Virus record (IMG/VR): IMGVR_UViG_3300001768_000024 | Location: 1 to 25,491 of that record | Source of the DNA: a virus | Length of the DNA stretch: 25,491 nt | Direction: 5' to 3' (one strand) | Shown: positions 14,672 through 22,759 of the stretch, one piece after another | Layout of the letters: every line of letters begins with the position of its first letter | How positions within the stretch are numbered: the first letter of the stretch is position 1 | The notes under the pieces: model-generated | Seen by the model: only the letters and a program-made list of their open reading frames with translations | Told to the model about the DNA's origin: nothing | The model's database searches: none | Program-made: the position numbers and the translations under genes

Positions 14672-15021
14672 TCGGCGTCATCCTCGGTGGTGACGCTGGT
14701 GCGCTCGACCACCAGATTGGGGTCAGACTCCAGCGTCTCGATCTGCTCATCCGTCAGGGCATCCAGCGCGATGCCGAAACCCTCACGGGTAAAGCGGAAG
14801 CCGCAGCGGCGGAATGACTCCGGTACCGACCGAATCCACAGCACTTCAACGGCAGCACCATCCTTGGCGGCCTCCGCGCTGGGCATCTCCTGTGCTGCCG
14901 GAGCAGCGGTAGCGGCCGAGGCCGCGTTCTCGGTGGGTTGTTCGGTCGCCTGGTCAGCTGCAGGCGCGCTCGGCGCCGGCTCCTGAGCCTTGTTGCTGGT
15001 AGCTGTTTTCTTGGCAGCCAT
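14668..15021 (-). CDS. FluMu_N/HI1506-like (Mu gp35-like) protein
   Basis: The first half (residues 1-55) is an Ala/Pro/Thr/Glu-rich low-complexity tail starting MAAKKTATSNKAQEPAPSAP. The second half (EVLWIRSVPESFRRCGFRFT, then LTDEQIETLESDPNLVVE) matches the small HI1506/Mu gp35 domain. This protein is encoded between major capsid and gp36 throughout Mu-like phages; its function in head completion is unclear. Strong GGGGG Shine-Dalgarno 5 bases upstream of the ATG. Confidence 0.82.
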   Translation of the reverse strand: MAAKKTATSNKAQEPAPSAPAADQATEQPTENAASAATAAPAAQEMPSAEAAKDGAAVEVLWIRSVPESFRRCGFRFTREGFGIALDALTDEQIETLESDPNLVVERTSVTTEDDAE

Positions 15022-15030
15022 GGTGCCCCC

Positions 15031-15924
15031 TTACGCCAGCCACGGGGTGACGAGCACGTCGACCACGTCGCGGTTGATGTTGGTTGCGCCGGCGGCGTTG
15101 CGTTCGGCCTTGACGACCTCAAGCGCGGCTTCGCGCAGCGTCGGCGGCACCACGAGCAGCTTCGGACGAATACCCAGCGGGCGTTCGTTGTCGCCCTTCA
15201 GGCCCTGCATCGCTGCATAAGCGGCGCTGAAGTTGGTGGCATCCAGCGTCTGCTTGCTGGCATAGGCCAGCTGCCAAAGGCCAAAGCCGACGTTGAGACG
15301 AGCATCCACGCCGTACACAAATTCCTTGCGTGTGAACACGTTCTCGTCAGTTTCCTGGTTCTTGGCCACGAAGTTGTACGGCTTGCGCTTCTGCAGCAGG
15401 ATCGGCCGGATCATGCGCGTGGTATCCAGCAGGAACCACGGCGTGCCAGAACCGCCCTGGAAGTTACTGACCGACTGCTCGTCACCGGCCTTGTTCAGCA
15501 CCGGGTGGTCGGTATCAAAGAAGTTTTGGCCGTCGTAGCACTTCTGGTTGAAACCGTCTTTCAGCAGCGCATACACCAGCTCGGCCGGGTGCTCCTTCGC
15601 GTCTTGGCCCAGTTGAGCCATCAGCGGGGTGTACACGCCGTACTGGTCGTCCTCGATCGCTTCACGCGGAACACCGACGGTGTTCTCGAAGGTGCGGTTC
15701 TTGATCGAATAGCCGTGCTGCTTCAGGTTCTGGATGACGCGGTCCCCAATCCACTCACGGAAGCCGGTAGTCTGACCCAGCCAGCCGTATTCCTCGGTGG
15801 AGGTGGTCGAGTTCACTTCGAGCACGATCTGGTCATAGTCGACCAGCGCATCAGCGAATGCCTGTGCAAACGCGGCCTTGAACGCGACATTCAGGGTTTT
15901 CAGGTTGCCACTGTTGATGATCAT
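15031..15924 (-). CDS. Mu gpT-like major capsid protein (297 aa)
   Basis: The sequence begins MIINSGNLKTLNVAFKAAFA and contains EEYGWLGQTTGFREWIGDRV, FENTVGVPREAIEDDQYGVY and FDTDHPV, all hallmarks of the Mu-like major head subunit gpT family. The protein forms the HK97-fold shell. AAGGAG lies 10 bases upstream of the ATG. Length is that of the family (about 300 aa). It follows protease and cement protein, the usual Mu-like order. Confidence 0.95.
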   Translation of the reverse strand: MIINSGNLKTLNVAFKAAFAQAFADALVDYDQIVLEVNSTTSTEEYGWLGQTTGFREWIGDRVIQNLKQHGYSIKNRTFENTVGVPREAIEDDQYGVYTPLMAQLGQDAKEHPAELVYALLKDGFNQKCYDGQNFFDTDHPVLNKAGDEQSVSNFQGGSGTPWFLLDTTRMIRPILLQKRKPYNFVAKNQETDENVFTRKEFVYGVDARLNVGFGLWQLAYASKQTLDATNFSAAYAAMQGLKGDNERPLGIRPKLLVVPPTLREAALEVVKAERNAAGATNINRDVVDVLVTPWLA

Positions 15925-15938
15925 CTGGGTCTTGCTCC

Positions 15939-16343
15939 TTAAATCTCGACCCAGACGCCGCTGTCATCCACATCGCGGATAACGCCAGCAACTGAGCGGG
16001 TGGAAGTGCCGTTGGTTTTGGCCACGGTTTCGTCGTCGACGATGTACGCGCTGTTGCCGATGTCAGCGCGGGTGATTTCATCCGTGCTGGCACTGTTGGC
16101 AAACGGGAACACCCCGCGGCGGGTTTCAACGCGCAGATCACCTGCAGCGCCGTCGCGGTTGTCGACCTGCTCCTGGGCAACGCCCCGAGCGGTCAGCGTG
16201 GTTGCGGTTGATCCCGGCACGGCGTTGCCCGATGCATCCAGGCACACAATGGAGCCGGCAAAGATGCGGGTGGCTGCAGCGACCGGGTCGCTGTACAGCA
16301 CGCCATCACGGCGCTTGGTGTTGCGGTCAGCAGTGAGTGCCAT
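15939..16343 (-). CDS. Capsid cement/decoration-type protein (134 aa)
   Basis: A small protein of beta-strand character: MALTADRNTKRRDGVLYSDP, then AATRIFAGSIVCLDASGNAV, then ARGVAQEQVDNRDGAAGDLR. It resembles DUF2190-type structural cement proteins that sit between the protease and the major capsid gene of many phages. GGAGG stands 8 bases before the ATG. A decoration or stabilisation role on the head is inferred from similarity and position. Confidence 0.7.
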   Translation of the reverse strand: MALTADRNTKRRDGVLYSDPVAAATRIFAGSIVCLDASGNAVPGSTATTLTARGVAQEQVDNRDGAAGDLRVETRRGVFPFANSASTDEITRADIGNSAYIVDDETVAKTNGTSTRSVAGVIRDVDDSGVWVEI

Positions 16344-16346
16344 GGG

Positions 16347-17444
16347 TTAAGCCTCCTTCTGGGCTTTGAATTGCTCGGCGCTGATGCCGGTCGCCGCGCA
16401 TACCGCCAGCTCGGCCTCGGTCAGTCCGGTTTCGTTGTCGACCACCGGCGCCTTGCCTTTGGTCTGAGTGCTGGTGAGCGCCGCGATCGGCGTGACCGAA
16501 TCCAGATACGAGGTCAGCGCGGCGACGTTCGACTTGCCCAGCTCACGTGCCCAAGGCTCCAGCGCTTTGGCCAGGCGACCATCCTCCAGAGCTGCATCAA
16601 TCAGTTGGGTGACTTCCTTGTCGTCACGCTCCTGCAGGCGGGCAGTCAGTGCAGCCAGTTGCGTCTGCATTGCTGCGACCTGGTCAACCGGCACGAACTT
16701 GGCCGGATCAACAGAGGCGACCTTGGTTTGCAGCGCGGTGCAGGCGGCGATTACGGCGCCCTGGTCGGCTTTTTCATCCAGCGCAAGGGCTTTGCGCACA
16801 CTGGTCAGTGGGTCTTCAGCCAGGCGCGCGGTCAGCGCGGTGATGGCTGCTTGTTCGGTTGTGGTTTCGGGCAAGCCGAGCGCGGCGAGCAGCGCTTTGA
16901 GCAGTTCATTCACGGAGTCATCCTCGGGTTGGTGAAACCCGAACGTGGCCGCGGCCAGCAGGGTCATTTCCTGCAGGCCGTGGATCGCCGGGTTGTTGGT
17001 AATGGCACCCATGTGCAGCTCGACAACTTCGCCGGTGGTGCCGTTGTACTCAAACACCGGGCTGAAGAAGCGGTATTCCTTCTTCTTGCGGTGCTCCAGT
17101 GCGGGGTCGGTTAACTCAGCGATGGCAAACAAGCCGACGCCTTCCTCCCATTCCAGGGATTGGAACCAGCCAGCGGCCGGAGCCGGCTGGCCGTTCTTTT
17201 CCTTGTTCAGGGTCTGGTGTTCGTAATCGAGCACCAGCGGCTGGACGCGAGCGTTAAAGCGTTCAATCACCCGCTGCGCGATGCTGGCGTCGATGTACCA
17301 GCCCGGCACGTCGATCTGGCGACCGTCAGCCGGGCGAAAGAATCCGGCCGGCGTCACCTGAATGCGGACCAGGTTGCCGTTGGCGGCCTCCGGCATCTGA
17401 AACGAGCACGGGGCAATGGCGAAGTGGGAGAGATGTCTTTTCAT
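16347..17444 (-). CDS. Mu gpI-like prohead protease/scaffold (365 aa)
   Basis: The N-terminal half is the Mu-like protease domain: FAIAPCSFQMPEAANGN, RIQVTPAGFF, VLDYEHQTL and KKKEYRFFSPVFEYNG. The EHQ and the SPVF segments are family hallmarks. The C-terminal half (about 190-365) is helical, Ala/Gln/Lys-rich and resembles a scaffold region. In Mu the same gene yields a separate scaffold, gpZ, from an internal start; whether that happens here is not visible. The ATG at 17444 begins the conserved part, but no convincing Shine-Dalgarno precedes it. It is the first gene after the promoter-like region at 17474-17495. Confidence 0.9.
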   Translation of the reverse strand: MKRHLSHFAIAPCSFQMPEAANGNLVRIQVTPAGFFRPADGRQIDVPGWYIDASIAQRVIERFNARVQPLVLDYEHQTLNKEKNGQPAPAAGWFQSLEWEEGVGLFAIAELTDPALEHRKKKEYRFFSPVFEYNGTTGEVVELHMGAITNNPAIHGLQEMTLLAAATFGFHQPEDDSVNELLKALLAALGLPETTTEQAAITALTARLAEDPLTSVRKALALDEKADQGAVIAACTALQTKVASVDPAKFVPVDQVAAMQTQLAALTARLQERDDKEVTQLIDAALEDGRLAKALEPWARELGKSNVAALTSYLDSVTPIAALTSTQTKGKAPVVDNETGLTEAELAVCAATGISAEQFKAQKEA

Positions 17445-17473
17445 GGGGCCATGATTGGCCCTGCGGGAGCGTT

Positions 17474-17495
17474 TGTATTTTTGCGGGCGCAAAAA
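17474..17495 (-). promoter_or_regulatory. Late-promoter-like dyad upstream of the protease gene (copy 2 of 2)
   Basis: On the minus strand TTTTTGC-N4-GCAAAAA-TACA, matching the element at 12048-12069 in 21 of 22 positions; the one change is in the central four bases, so both arms are intact. TACAAA directly after it is a weak -10 candidate. The site lies between gpG-like and gpI-like genes, where Mu has its C-activated late promoter PI. Confidence 0.62.
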
Positions 17496-17566
17496 TCAGC
17501 AGGCGGGGAATTTCAGTCTGCAGATGCAGGTGAGAGCACAACCGAGGCAAAGGAGTGGCGCTAAAC

Positions 17567-17580
17567 GCGTTTATAAACGC
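17567..17580. promoter_or_regulatory. 14-bp palindrome in the G-I intergenic region
   Basis: GCGTTTATAAACGC is a perfect palindrome, embedded in a larger array with CTAAACGC at 561-568 and AAACGCTAAA after it. It lies in the only intergenic stretch near 200 bases in the window (17445-17654), about 70 bases upstream of the dyad element. It could be a regulator binding site; there is no direct evidence. Confidence 0.35.
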
Positions 17581-17625
17581 TAAATCAGCGTGAAACGGGG
17601 TTTGGTGCGAGCATCCGTAGCCGGT

Positions 17626-17655
17626 AAACGCCCTCAGGGGCTTCTGCGGGCGTTT
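17626..17655 (-). terminator. Terminator-like hairpin at the end of the gpG-like gene
   Basis: AAACGCCC (17626-17633) pairs with GGGCGTTT (17648-17655) across a 14-base loop, with short T-runs on both strands. It touches the stop codon of the gpG-like gene (TAA at 17657-17655). It would end the packaging/portal transcript before the protease unit. The long loop and the T-run of three make it weaker than the terminator at 12065-12089. Confidence 0.6.
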
Positions 17656-18227
17656 TAGGGGCTTGTGCCAAAACCGGCCTTGCGGATGTAGTCGAGGGCG
17701 ATATTGGTCAGTTCTTCGCTATCAGTGTCACTGGTACCCAGCCATGTCCGGGCCGGGATCTGGATCGAGTAGTTGCCAATGGTCACCCACTGGGCAAAGT
17801 TGCTTTTGCGCTTCGGCACGAAGCGGTTACCGATCGCGCCGCTGCGTTCCTGTTTGAAGTATGCCTGCTGGCTGCGGGCAGCAACATCGATGGTGCCGCC
17901 GAAGTGGTGAATGGCTGCATAGACCCGGTTACTCCCAAACAGCAGATCCGCGCCGTTCACCTGGTAGACCAAGGTGTTCTTCAGGTAGCCATCGGCCTGC
18001 AGGATCTTGTCTCTGTTTTTCTTCTTGCGGCGCTGGTAGGCCGGGCTCAGCGCCTGCCAAGGCTTGCCGTCTGGTGAGGTCTGGCTGGCGAAGCGCTGAT
18101 CGTGGGCAATCAGCAGGTACTCGCCCATGCTGCGCAGCAGTGGCGACGGGTCGCCCAGCGCCTGCGCGGCCTGATTGATGATCGCCAGCGCCTGGCTGTT
18201 GTCGAATTCGAGTGTGGCACCTGCCAT
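17655..18227 (-). CDS. Mu gpG-like virion morphogenesis protein (190 aa)
   Basis: Family features (phage virion morphogenesis, Phage_tail_S) are visible: MAGATLEFDNSQALAIINQA, SPDGKPWQALSPAYQRRKKK, LQADGYLKNTLVYQV, VYAAIHHFGGTI and the C-terminal IPARTWLGTSD. In Mu, gpG is required for joining heads and tails or completing the head. The KKKNRDKIL insert is usual for the family. AGGAT stands 8 bases before the ATG. The gene follows F after an 92-base gap and ends at a terminator-like hairpin. Confidence 0.93.
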   Translation of the reverse strand: MAGATLEFDNSQALAIINQAAQALGDPSPLLRSMGEYLLIAHDQRFASQTSPDGKPWQALSPAYQRRKKKNRDKILQADGYLKNTLVYQVNGADLLFGSNRVYAAIHHFGGTIDVAARSQQAYFKQERSGAIGNRFVPKRKSNFAQWVTIGNYSIQIPARTWLGTSDTDSEELTNIALDYIRKAGFGTSP

Positions 18228-18297
18228 GGGTTGATCCTATACTGTGGCCAAGCTGCTGCGTGGGGTTCCCGGCTATTGAACATCCAAGCGTGGCAGT

Positions 18298-18319
18298 GCC
18301 AGGGGTGCCGGCCCCTGGC
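18298..18319. other. Stem-loop immediately after the F-like gene
   Basis: GCCAGGGG (18298-18305), TGCCGG, CCCCTGGC (18312-18319) is a perfect 8-bp stem with a 6-base loop directly beyond the F stop codon. No T-run follows on the minus strand. The remaining 70 bases to the gpG-like start hold no gene that I can see. It may mark an mRNA processing or partial termination point. Confidence 0.45.
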
Positions 18320-19558
18320 TCATTCTTCCCGCCTGTATAACCGCACGCCCACCCGCATATCGTTGATGTCTTGCTCTGGTTGAAACGTCGTTACGCCAGA
18401 CCAACCGTCTACGCCCAGCTCAAACACGGCCAGCATTGGCGTCGACTCACCCTCTACCAGGTACTGCGCAACATAGCGGCGCCGAACCACGGCCTTTTTC
18501 TGCCCGTGATGCCATTCCACTCGTGCCCAGATCTCATCTGGCAGCCGCAGGGCCGCGGCCAGCAGTGCCATGAAGGGGCCGCGTTCATTTTTCATCGACT
18601 TGAGTGCGCCCTTGGTGTTGGTGAACAGCTCGCTGCCAATCACCAGGCGCTCACCCAGCACATCCCGGAAGACAACCGGGGTATCCATATCAGCACCGAA
18701 CGCCTGCAGGAATGCCTCGGCGTAATCTTGCGCCGGCAGGTTGGGTGGCAGCAGGCCCGCTGGCGCCGGCCGGGGCACCGGGAGGTCGTTCGGTGGCCGC
18801 GTATTGGGTAAGCCCGGCCCGCCGGTCGAACCCGGCAATGGCGGGTCGGGAAGCTCCGGCGGGATCTGGCTATTCAGCCGCGATTGGCCCGGCACGTACT
18901 CAAAGCCGGGGTCAATGCCTTTGGGTACCTCAACCACGCGCGGCCCGTTGGGGCTGCGCTGGCCGATGATGCGTTGTTCCATGACGATCGGCGGCGCGGT
19001 GTCTGGCCCGGTCTTGCCCATACGTTCAAGGTCGCGCTGGCTCAGGGCGCGCACGCTGCACTGGCAGCCCCAGGCGTTGATCGGGAAGTGGTACCGCCAC
19101 CACGGGTCGCTCCAATGCAGGACCATGCCGTTCCAGGCTTCGTGCTCTTCTCGTGGGTGCTCTACCGCATCGCTGTGGATGTACTGCCAATAGGGGCGCT
19201 CCTCCCGCACTGCCATCAGCTGCTCATAGCGGCCGGCCATGTAGCTGCTGCGCAGGTTGGTCTCGTAGATCACTCGGCTGCGCCAGTTGCGGCCGCCGTT
19301 GTAGCTCCAGCCATGGCGCGCGACGATGGCGTCGAACTCGCGGCGGAACGCCTCAAGGCTGGTGCCGCCGGTGATGGCTTTCTCCACCGCCTGGCGAAAG
19401 TCGGCCACCAACTCGTCGCGGTTGGCACCGGCTACCACAAACGCGTAGTCGTGCTCGCGGGTGTAGATATCGGTCCAGGACTCGGTCGGCAGGTTGAGTT
19501 TGCGGCGCAGGAACTCGTTCTGCTCGCGGAACGGCAGGCTGACAGCACTAACGGCCAC
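18320..19558 (-). CDS. Mu F-like (gp30) head morphogenesis protein with a C-terminal PBECR-type nuclease-like domain (412 aa)
   Basis: Residues 45-175 are the Mu F/SPP1 gp7 minor head domain (DELVADFRQAVEKAI, SRVIYETNLRSSYMAGRYEQ, DPWWRYHFPINAWGCQCSVR). A proline-rich linker follows (230-275). Residues 285-411 (VFRDVLGERLVIGSELF, LPDEIWARVEW, RRRYVAQYL, MLAVFELGVDGWSGVTTF, GVRLYRR) resemble the phage Barnase-EndoU-ColicinE5/D-RelE-like (PBECR) domain attached to phage head proteins. F-type proteins ride in the head at a few copies, so this part may be delivered with DNA. The GTG at 19558 with AGGAGG 6 bases upstream was chosen; it overlaps the portal stop by 11 bases. The open frame upstream to 19642 is portal shadow. 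Confidence 0.88.
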   Translation of the reverse strand: MAVSAVSLPFREQNEFLRRKLNLPTESWTDIYTREHDYAFVVAGANRDELVADFRQAVEKAITGGTSLEAFRREFDAIVARHGWSYNGGRNWRSRVIYETNLRSSYMAGRYEQLMAVREERPYWQYIHSDAVEHPREEHEAWNGMVLHWSDPWWRYHFPINAWGCQCSVRALSQRDLERMGKTGPDTAPPIVMEQRIIGQRSPNGPRVVEVPKGIDPGFEYVPGQSRLNSQIPPELPDPPLPGSTGGPGLPNTRPPNDLPVPRPAPAGLLPPNLPAQDYAEAFLQAFGADMDTPVVFRDVLGERLVIGSELFTNTKGALKSMKNERGPFMALLAAALRLPDEIWARVEWHHGQKKAVVRRRYVAQYLVEGESTPMLAVFELGVDGWSGVTTFQPEQDINDMRVGVRLYRREE

Positions 19559-21107
19559 GGGCAGCCTCCTCGATGATATCCAGGCGGCCTTGCAGGGCCG
19601 CTGCAGCCAGCGCCTGCGCCATACCCTCGGCGTACTGCTCAATGCTCATGCCCGGCAGCAGGTTGGCCAGCCCATCGCGGATCTGCTCCAGGCTGTCTGC
19701 TCGCTCCACCAACTGGCGGATCTGCTCGATCCATGTCGCGGTCGCCGGCTGTAGCTGATCGTCCAGCCGGTCGGCTGCAGTGAGTGCGCCTTGTTGCGCG
19801 GTGGCCGCTGCGGTCTTTGTGGCCGGCTCCGCCACTGGCGCGGGGGCCTTCTGCGGCGGCTGCAGTACGTCCTCACCGCCCTCTGGCTCTGGAATGCCCA
19901 AGCGCTCCTGCGCCCACTGGCGCGGCACCTGAATGCCCAGCGCGGTCAGCTTGGGTAGTGCGTCGGCGTAGTACTTGAGGTCTTCCGGTTCCTGCAGGTC
20001 GAACTTGAAGCGCGGGCAGCGTTCCCAGGTGGTTACCAGGCCGTTGAGCAGCGCGATCGGGTAAATCAGGTCGCGGCTGAGTGTCTTGGCCACCTGCTTG
20101 GCGTCGGAGTCGCGCAGTTCCTTGCGCACCTCGTTGTGGACGTTGCCCAGGGCGTTGGTGCTGCTCGCGCCGTCGGCCTGGCTGGTCAGGGTGCCGCCGA
20201 GGATGGCTTTGCTCTGGGTTTTCTCGCACCACTCGATCATCAGCTTGAACGCGGCCGGATCGCCCTGGGCGGCGTTGAGGAACTCCAGCTCCATGCCATT
20301 GGGGATGATGCCGGCGGCGTTGTGGCCCAATGCAGCCAGCGCCCGCAGCAGGGTCAGCTTTTCCGCTTGGGTAGCGCCGCTGGGGTACTTGCCCACACGC
20401 ATCGGGATGCCGTAGATCTCCAAAAACTCGGCCAGGTCGCCCAGGGAGTAGTTCTTGAACAAGTACGGCCACACCAGTACGCGGAACAGCGCGGAGCGCT
20501 CCAGGTACCCGCTTTTGGCGCGGTGCGCGTGGGTAATCCAGCCGAATGGCTGCAGGGCCTCGCCACCAGCCGAGCCGCGCAGGCGGATCTCCTGCCGCGT
20601 GCCCCGCGCGAGCTGGAACCAGCTTTGCGGGCGGTGATCGATGTGGCGCGGCAGCCACGTGCCGGCGGAGTGCTCCCACTCAATCTCCTGGCAGGCAAAG
20701 CCCTTGCCGATCGCGTCGGTGGTATCGAACAGCACCTCTTCAAAGTCATCCAGCCCCTGCAGCAGGCTGTACAGCTCGGCGGCGGCCTTCTTCTCGGCGG
20801 CGGTGGCGTTATCTGGCGGCACAATGTCCCACTCAAGCCCGGTGATGGCGCGGCGGCGCTTGGACATCTCCGACATGATGTGGCCGTCTTTTTCTTCCAT
20901 GTCTTCGAACAGCTCGAACTGGGCAACCACGTCGCCTTGCTCTGCGCCGTCGAGGATGCCGGCCAGTTTGGACGGCGTCAGCCCACGGGACGGGTGGCCG
21001 CCTACTTCGTGGTGCAGGCTGGTCAGGTGTGCGGTCTGCGGCTCGCGCAGATCCTCGGTACGCAACGGCTGACCGTCTGGGCCGAGGATGCGTGAAGTGG
21101 TCACCAT
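19548..21107 (-). CDS. Mu gp29-like portal protein (DUF935, 519 aa)
   Basis: The protein forms the dodecameric portal through which DNA is packaged. DUF935 features are clear: MVTTSRILGPDGQPL, HIMSEMSKRRRAITGLEWDI, IGKGFACQEIEWE, NYSLGDLAEFLEIYGIPMRV and GKYPSGATQAEK. The C-terminal third after about residue 400 is Ala/Pro/Gln-rich and likely flexible before a helical end. It overlaps the terminase stop by 7 bases and the F start by 11, so terminase, portal and F are translationally coupled. Confidence 0.95.
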   Translation of the reverse strand: MVTTSRILGPDGQPLRTEDLREPQTAHLTSLHHEVGGHPSRGLTPSKLAGILDGAEQGDVVAQFELFEDMEEKDGHIMSEMSKRRRAITGLEWDIVPPDNATAAEKKAAAELYSLLQGLDDFEEVLFDTTDAIGKGFACQEIEWEHSAGTWLPRHIDHRPQSWFQLARGTRQEIRLRGSAGGEALQPFGWITHAHRAKSGYLERSALFRVLVWPYLFKNYSLGDLAEFLEIYGIPMRVGKYPSGATQAEKLTLLRALAALGHNAAGIIPNGMELEFLNAAQGDPAAFKLMIEWCEKTQSKAILGGTLTSQADGASSTNALGNVHNEVRKELRDSDAKQVAKTLSRDLIYPIALLNGLVTTWERCPRFKFDLQEPEDLKYYADALPKLTALGIQVPRQWAQERLGIPEPEGGEDVLQPPQKAPAPVAEPATKTAAATAQQGALTAADRLDDQLQPATATWIEQIRQLVERADSLEQIRDGLANLLPGMSIEQYAEGMAQALAAAALQGRLDIIEEAARGR

Positions 21108-22759
21108 GCTGATTGCTCCGGCAGGTCGATATCGGTGTCGTCGGCGTCGAGGTTGTCGAAGCCGCGAGAGTGTTTGGGTACAGCGGTAAAGTCGATCTCG
21201 GTGCCGTCCATGAGGCTGGCGCGCACGGCCATCACCAGGCCGACCGCAAAGTCGCCGTGGCGCTTGCCTTTGCCGCTCTGGGATTCCAGATCCTTTTTGC
21301 GGCCCTTATCGATCACCGGCACGCCGGCTTCCACCTTGATCGATAACAGGTCGTCGAGGGTGTTCTGGTGGCGCGGCACCTCGATGTTCAGCGCCTCAAA
21401 CTCGCCTTTCAGCTTGGGCAGAAACTCGTGGTACCAGGACTGCGACAGGTGCACCTGGTCAACAGCCTGGCTGCCGTACTTGAGGGCGGCTTGCTCGGCC
21501 AGGTAGCCGCCGTTGCCAGTGGCATCGAAGGCCAGACCGCCGCGTCGGGGCAGCCGATCGCAGATGAAGAACATCACCTGGCGCTGCTGCTCGTAGGTCA
21601 CGTTGCGCAGCTCGACGGTAAAGGGCACGCGCTTGCGCAGGTCCGCCCGGATGGCCATGGGCACGAACACGGTCAGGTCGCCCCGGCGGGCAAAGTCCTC
21701 GCCGAACACATGGCGGTCGCGCGGGTTGAGCCGCGCCAGCTCTGGCAGCAGGTTCTCGGTACACCACTGCTCGATCTCGGCCTCGCGCATGGCCGGGGTC
21801 CATTCCTCGAAGCCTGCAGGTGCCTCGTAGCGGTAAATACGGATCGAGTGGTCCGCCACCATGGCCTGCTCGATGAGCACGCGCGACAGGTACGCGCCGC
21901 CGCTCTTCTTGGGTACACAGCCGTACTCTTCGTCGGCGCTCTCGGTATTGGGGGCGTTCTTGTACAGGCCGTCGCGCCACTTTTTCTCGGCTTCTGCTGA
22001 CCAGGTCTGGCCGGTGACAAAACAGATCCGCTTGTACAGGCCCTCTGCGATCGCATCATCCAGGGTGATGCGGTGGACGCTGTAGTCCTTGCGGCCCTCG
22101 CGGGCGTCCTGGATGTAGCCGTTGAAGGCGTTGTCCACGCCGTTGTGGGTGCTGATCAGGCGCACCTTGTTGCCCCACATGGTCAGTGCCAGCGCCGCCT
22201 TCAGCAGCTCTTCCAGGGATTCATGGAAGGCCGCCTCGTCGATCACAACGTCACCCTGTAGGCCGCGCAGGTTGCTCGGGCGGCTGCTCAGCGCCTGGAT
22301 CTTTCGTCCGGTCTTGGGGAACCGGATCATGTAGGTGAGGATTTCTTCCTTCTTGCCGTCATCCCAGAACGTCTGCTCGTAGACGTCGGCCTCGGCCAGC
22401 TCGTTGAAAGCACGGGCGAACAGCGCGCAGGCCGCGATGTATTCCAGCGCCATCTCTTGTTTGCTGCCCACGTAGAAAGTGTTGCAGCCGCCACGGCGCT
22501 TCGGCTTGGCAGCATTGACCACGTTGCGGCCGGCCTCCGCCCAGGTGAGACCGGTGCGGCGCGACTTCTCCGCGATCATGATCTGGCTCTCGTCCTCAAA
22601 CCAGCGCTTCTGGTACCCGAGAAACACCGGCTCATTTGCCGCGACTGCCTCTGCAATGTCCTGCGGCACTTCAACGCCATGCAGGGCCATTTCCTCGGCA
22701 AGGTCGATCTTGCGCGGGGCGCTGAGGGCGGTCATCGGCTTGGCGGGTGGCAGGACCAT
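21101..22759 (-). CDS. Mu gp28-like terminase large subunit (552 aa)
   Basis: The ATPase motor and nuclease for headful packaging. A Walker A-like EKSRRTGLTWAEAG stands at residues 64-77; like Mu gp28 it lacks the classical GK(S/T), with lysine and arginines placed before. Walker B with its catalytic glutamate is VVIDEAA (171-177). The nuclease half carries LAFDATGNGGYLAEQ (about 405-420) with a metal-binding aspartate and a late GDFAVGLVMAV. The ATG at 22759 is in a TGATG junction with the gp27-like gene; M9 is an alternative start. Confidence 0.95.
   Translation of the reverse strand: MVLPPAKPMTALSAPRKIDLAEEMALHGVEVPQDIAEAVAANEPVFLGYQKRWFEDESQIMIAEKSRRTGLTWAEAGRNVVNAAKPKRRGGCNTFYVGSKQEMALEYIAACALFARAFNELAEADVYEQTFWDDGKKEEILTYMIRFPKTGRKIQALSSRPSNLRGLQGDVVIDEAAFHESLEELLKAALALTMWGNKVRLISTHNGVDNAFNGYIQDAREGRKDYSVHRITLDDAIAEGLYKRICFVTGQTWSAEAEKKWRDGLYKNAPNTESADEEYGCVPKKSGGAYLSRVLIEQAMVADHSIRIYRYEAPAGFEEWTPAMREAEIEQWCTENLLPELARLNPRDRHVFGEDFARRGDLTVFVPMAIRADLRKRVPFTVELRNVTYEQQRQVMFFICDRLPRRGGLAFDATGNGGYLAEQAALKYGSQAVDQVHLSQSWYHEFLPKLKGEFEALNIEVPRHQNTLDDLLSIKVEAGVPVIDKGRKKDLESQSGKGKRHGDFAVGLVMAVRASLMDGTEIDFTAVPKHSRGFDNLDADDTDIDLPEQSAW

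Noticed and set aside
14938-15942. 334-codon open frame on the plus strand opposite the capsid gene
   Set aside because: It mirrors the gpT-like capsid and gp35-like genes, has no recognisable motif and breaks across gene borders; long antisense frames are expected in GC-rich coding DNA.
18228-18319. Promoter for the gpG-like gene from a TATAGGAT sequence near 18235-18245
   Set aside because: The TATAGGAT overlaps the ribosome-binding site, there is no -35 box at proper distance, and the gene is expected to be transcribed with F.
20136-21095. 319-codon plus-strand frame opposite the portal gene
   Set aside because: Shadow of a confidently identified portal gene; composition follows the third-position GC bias of the opposite strand.
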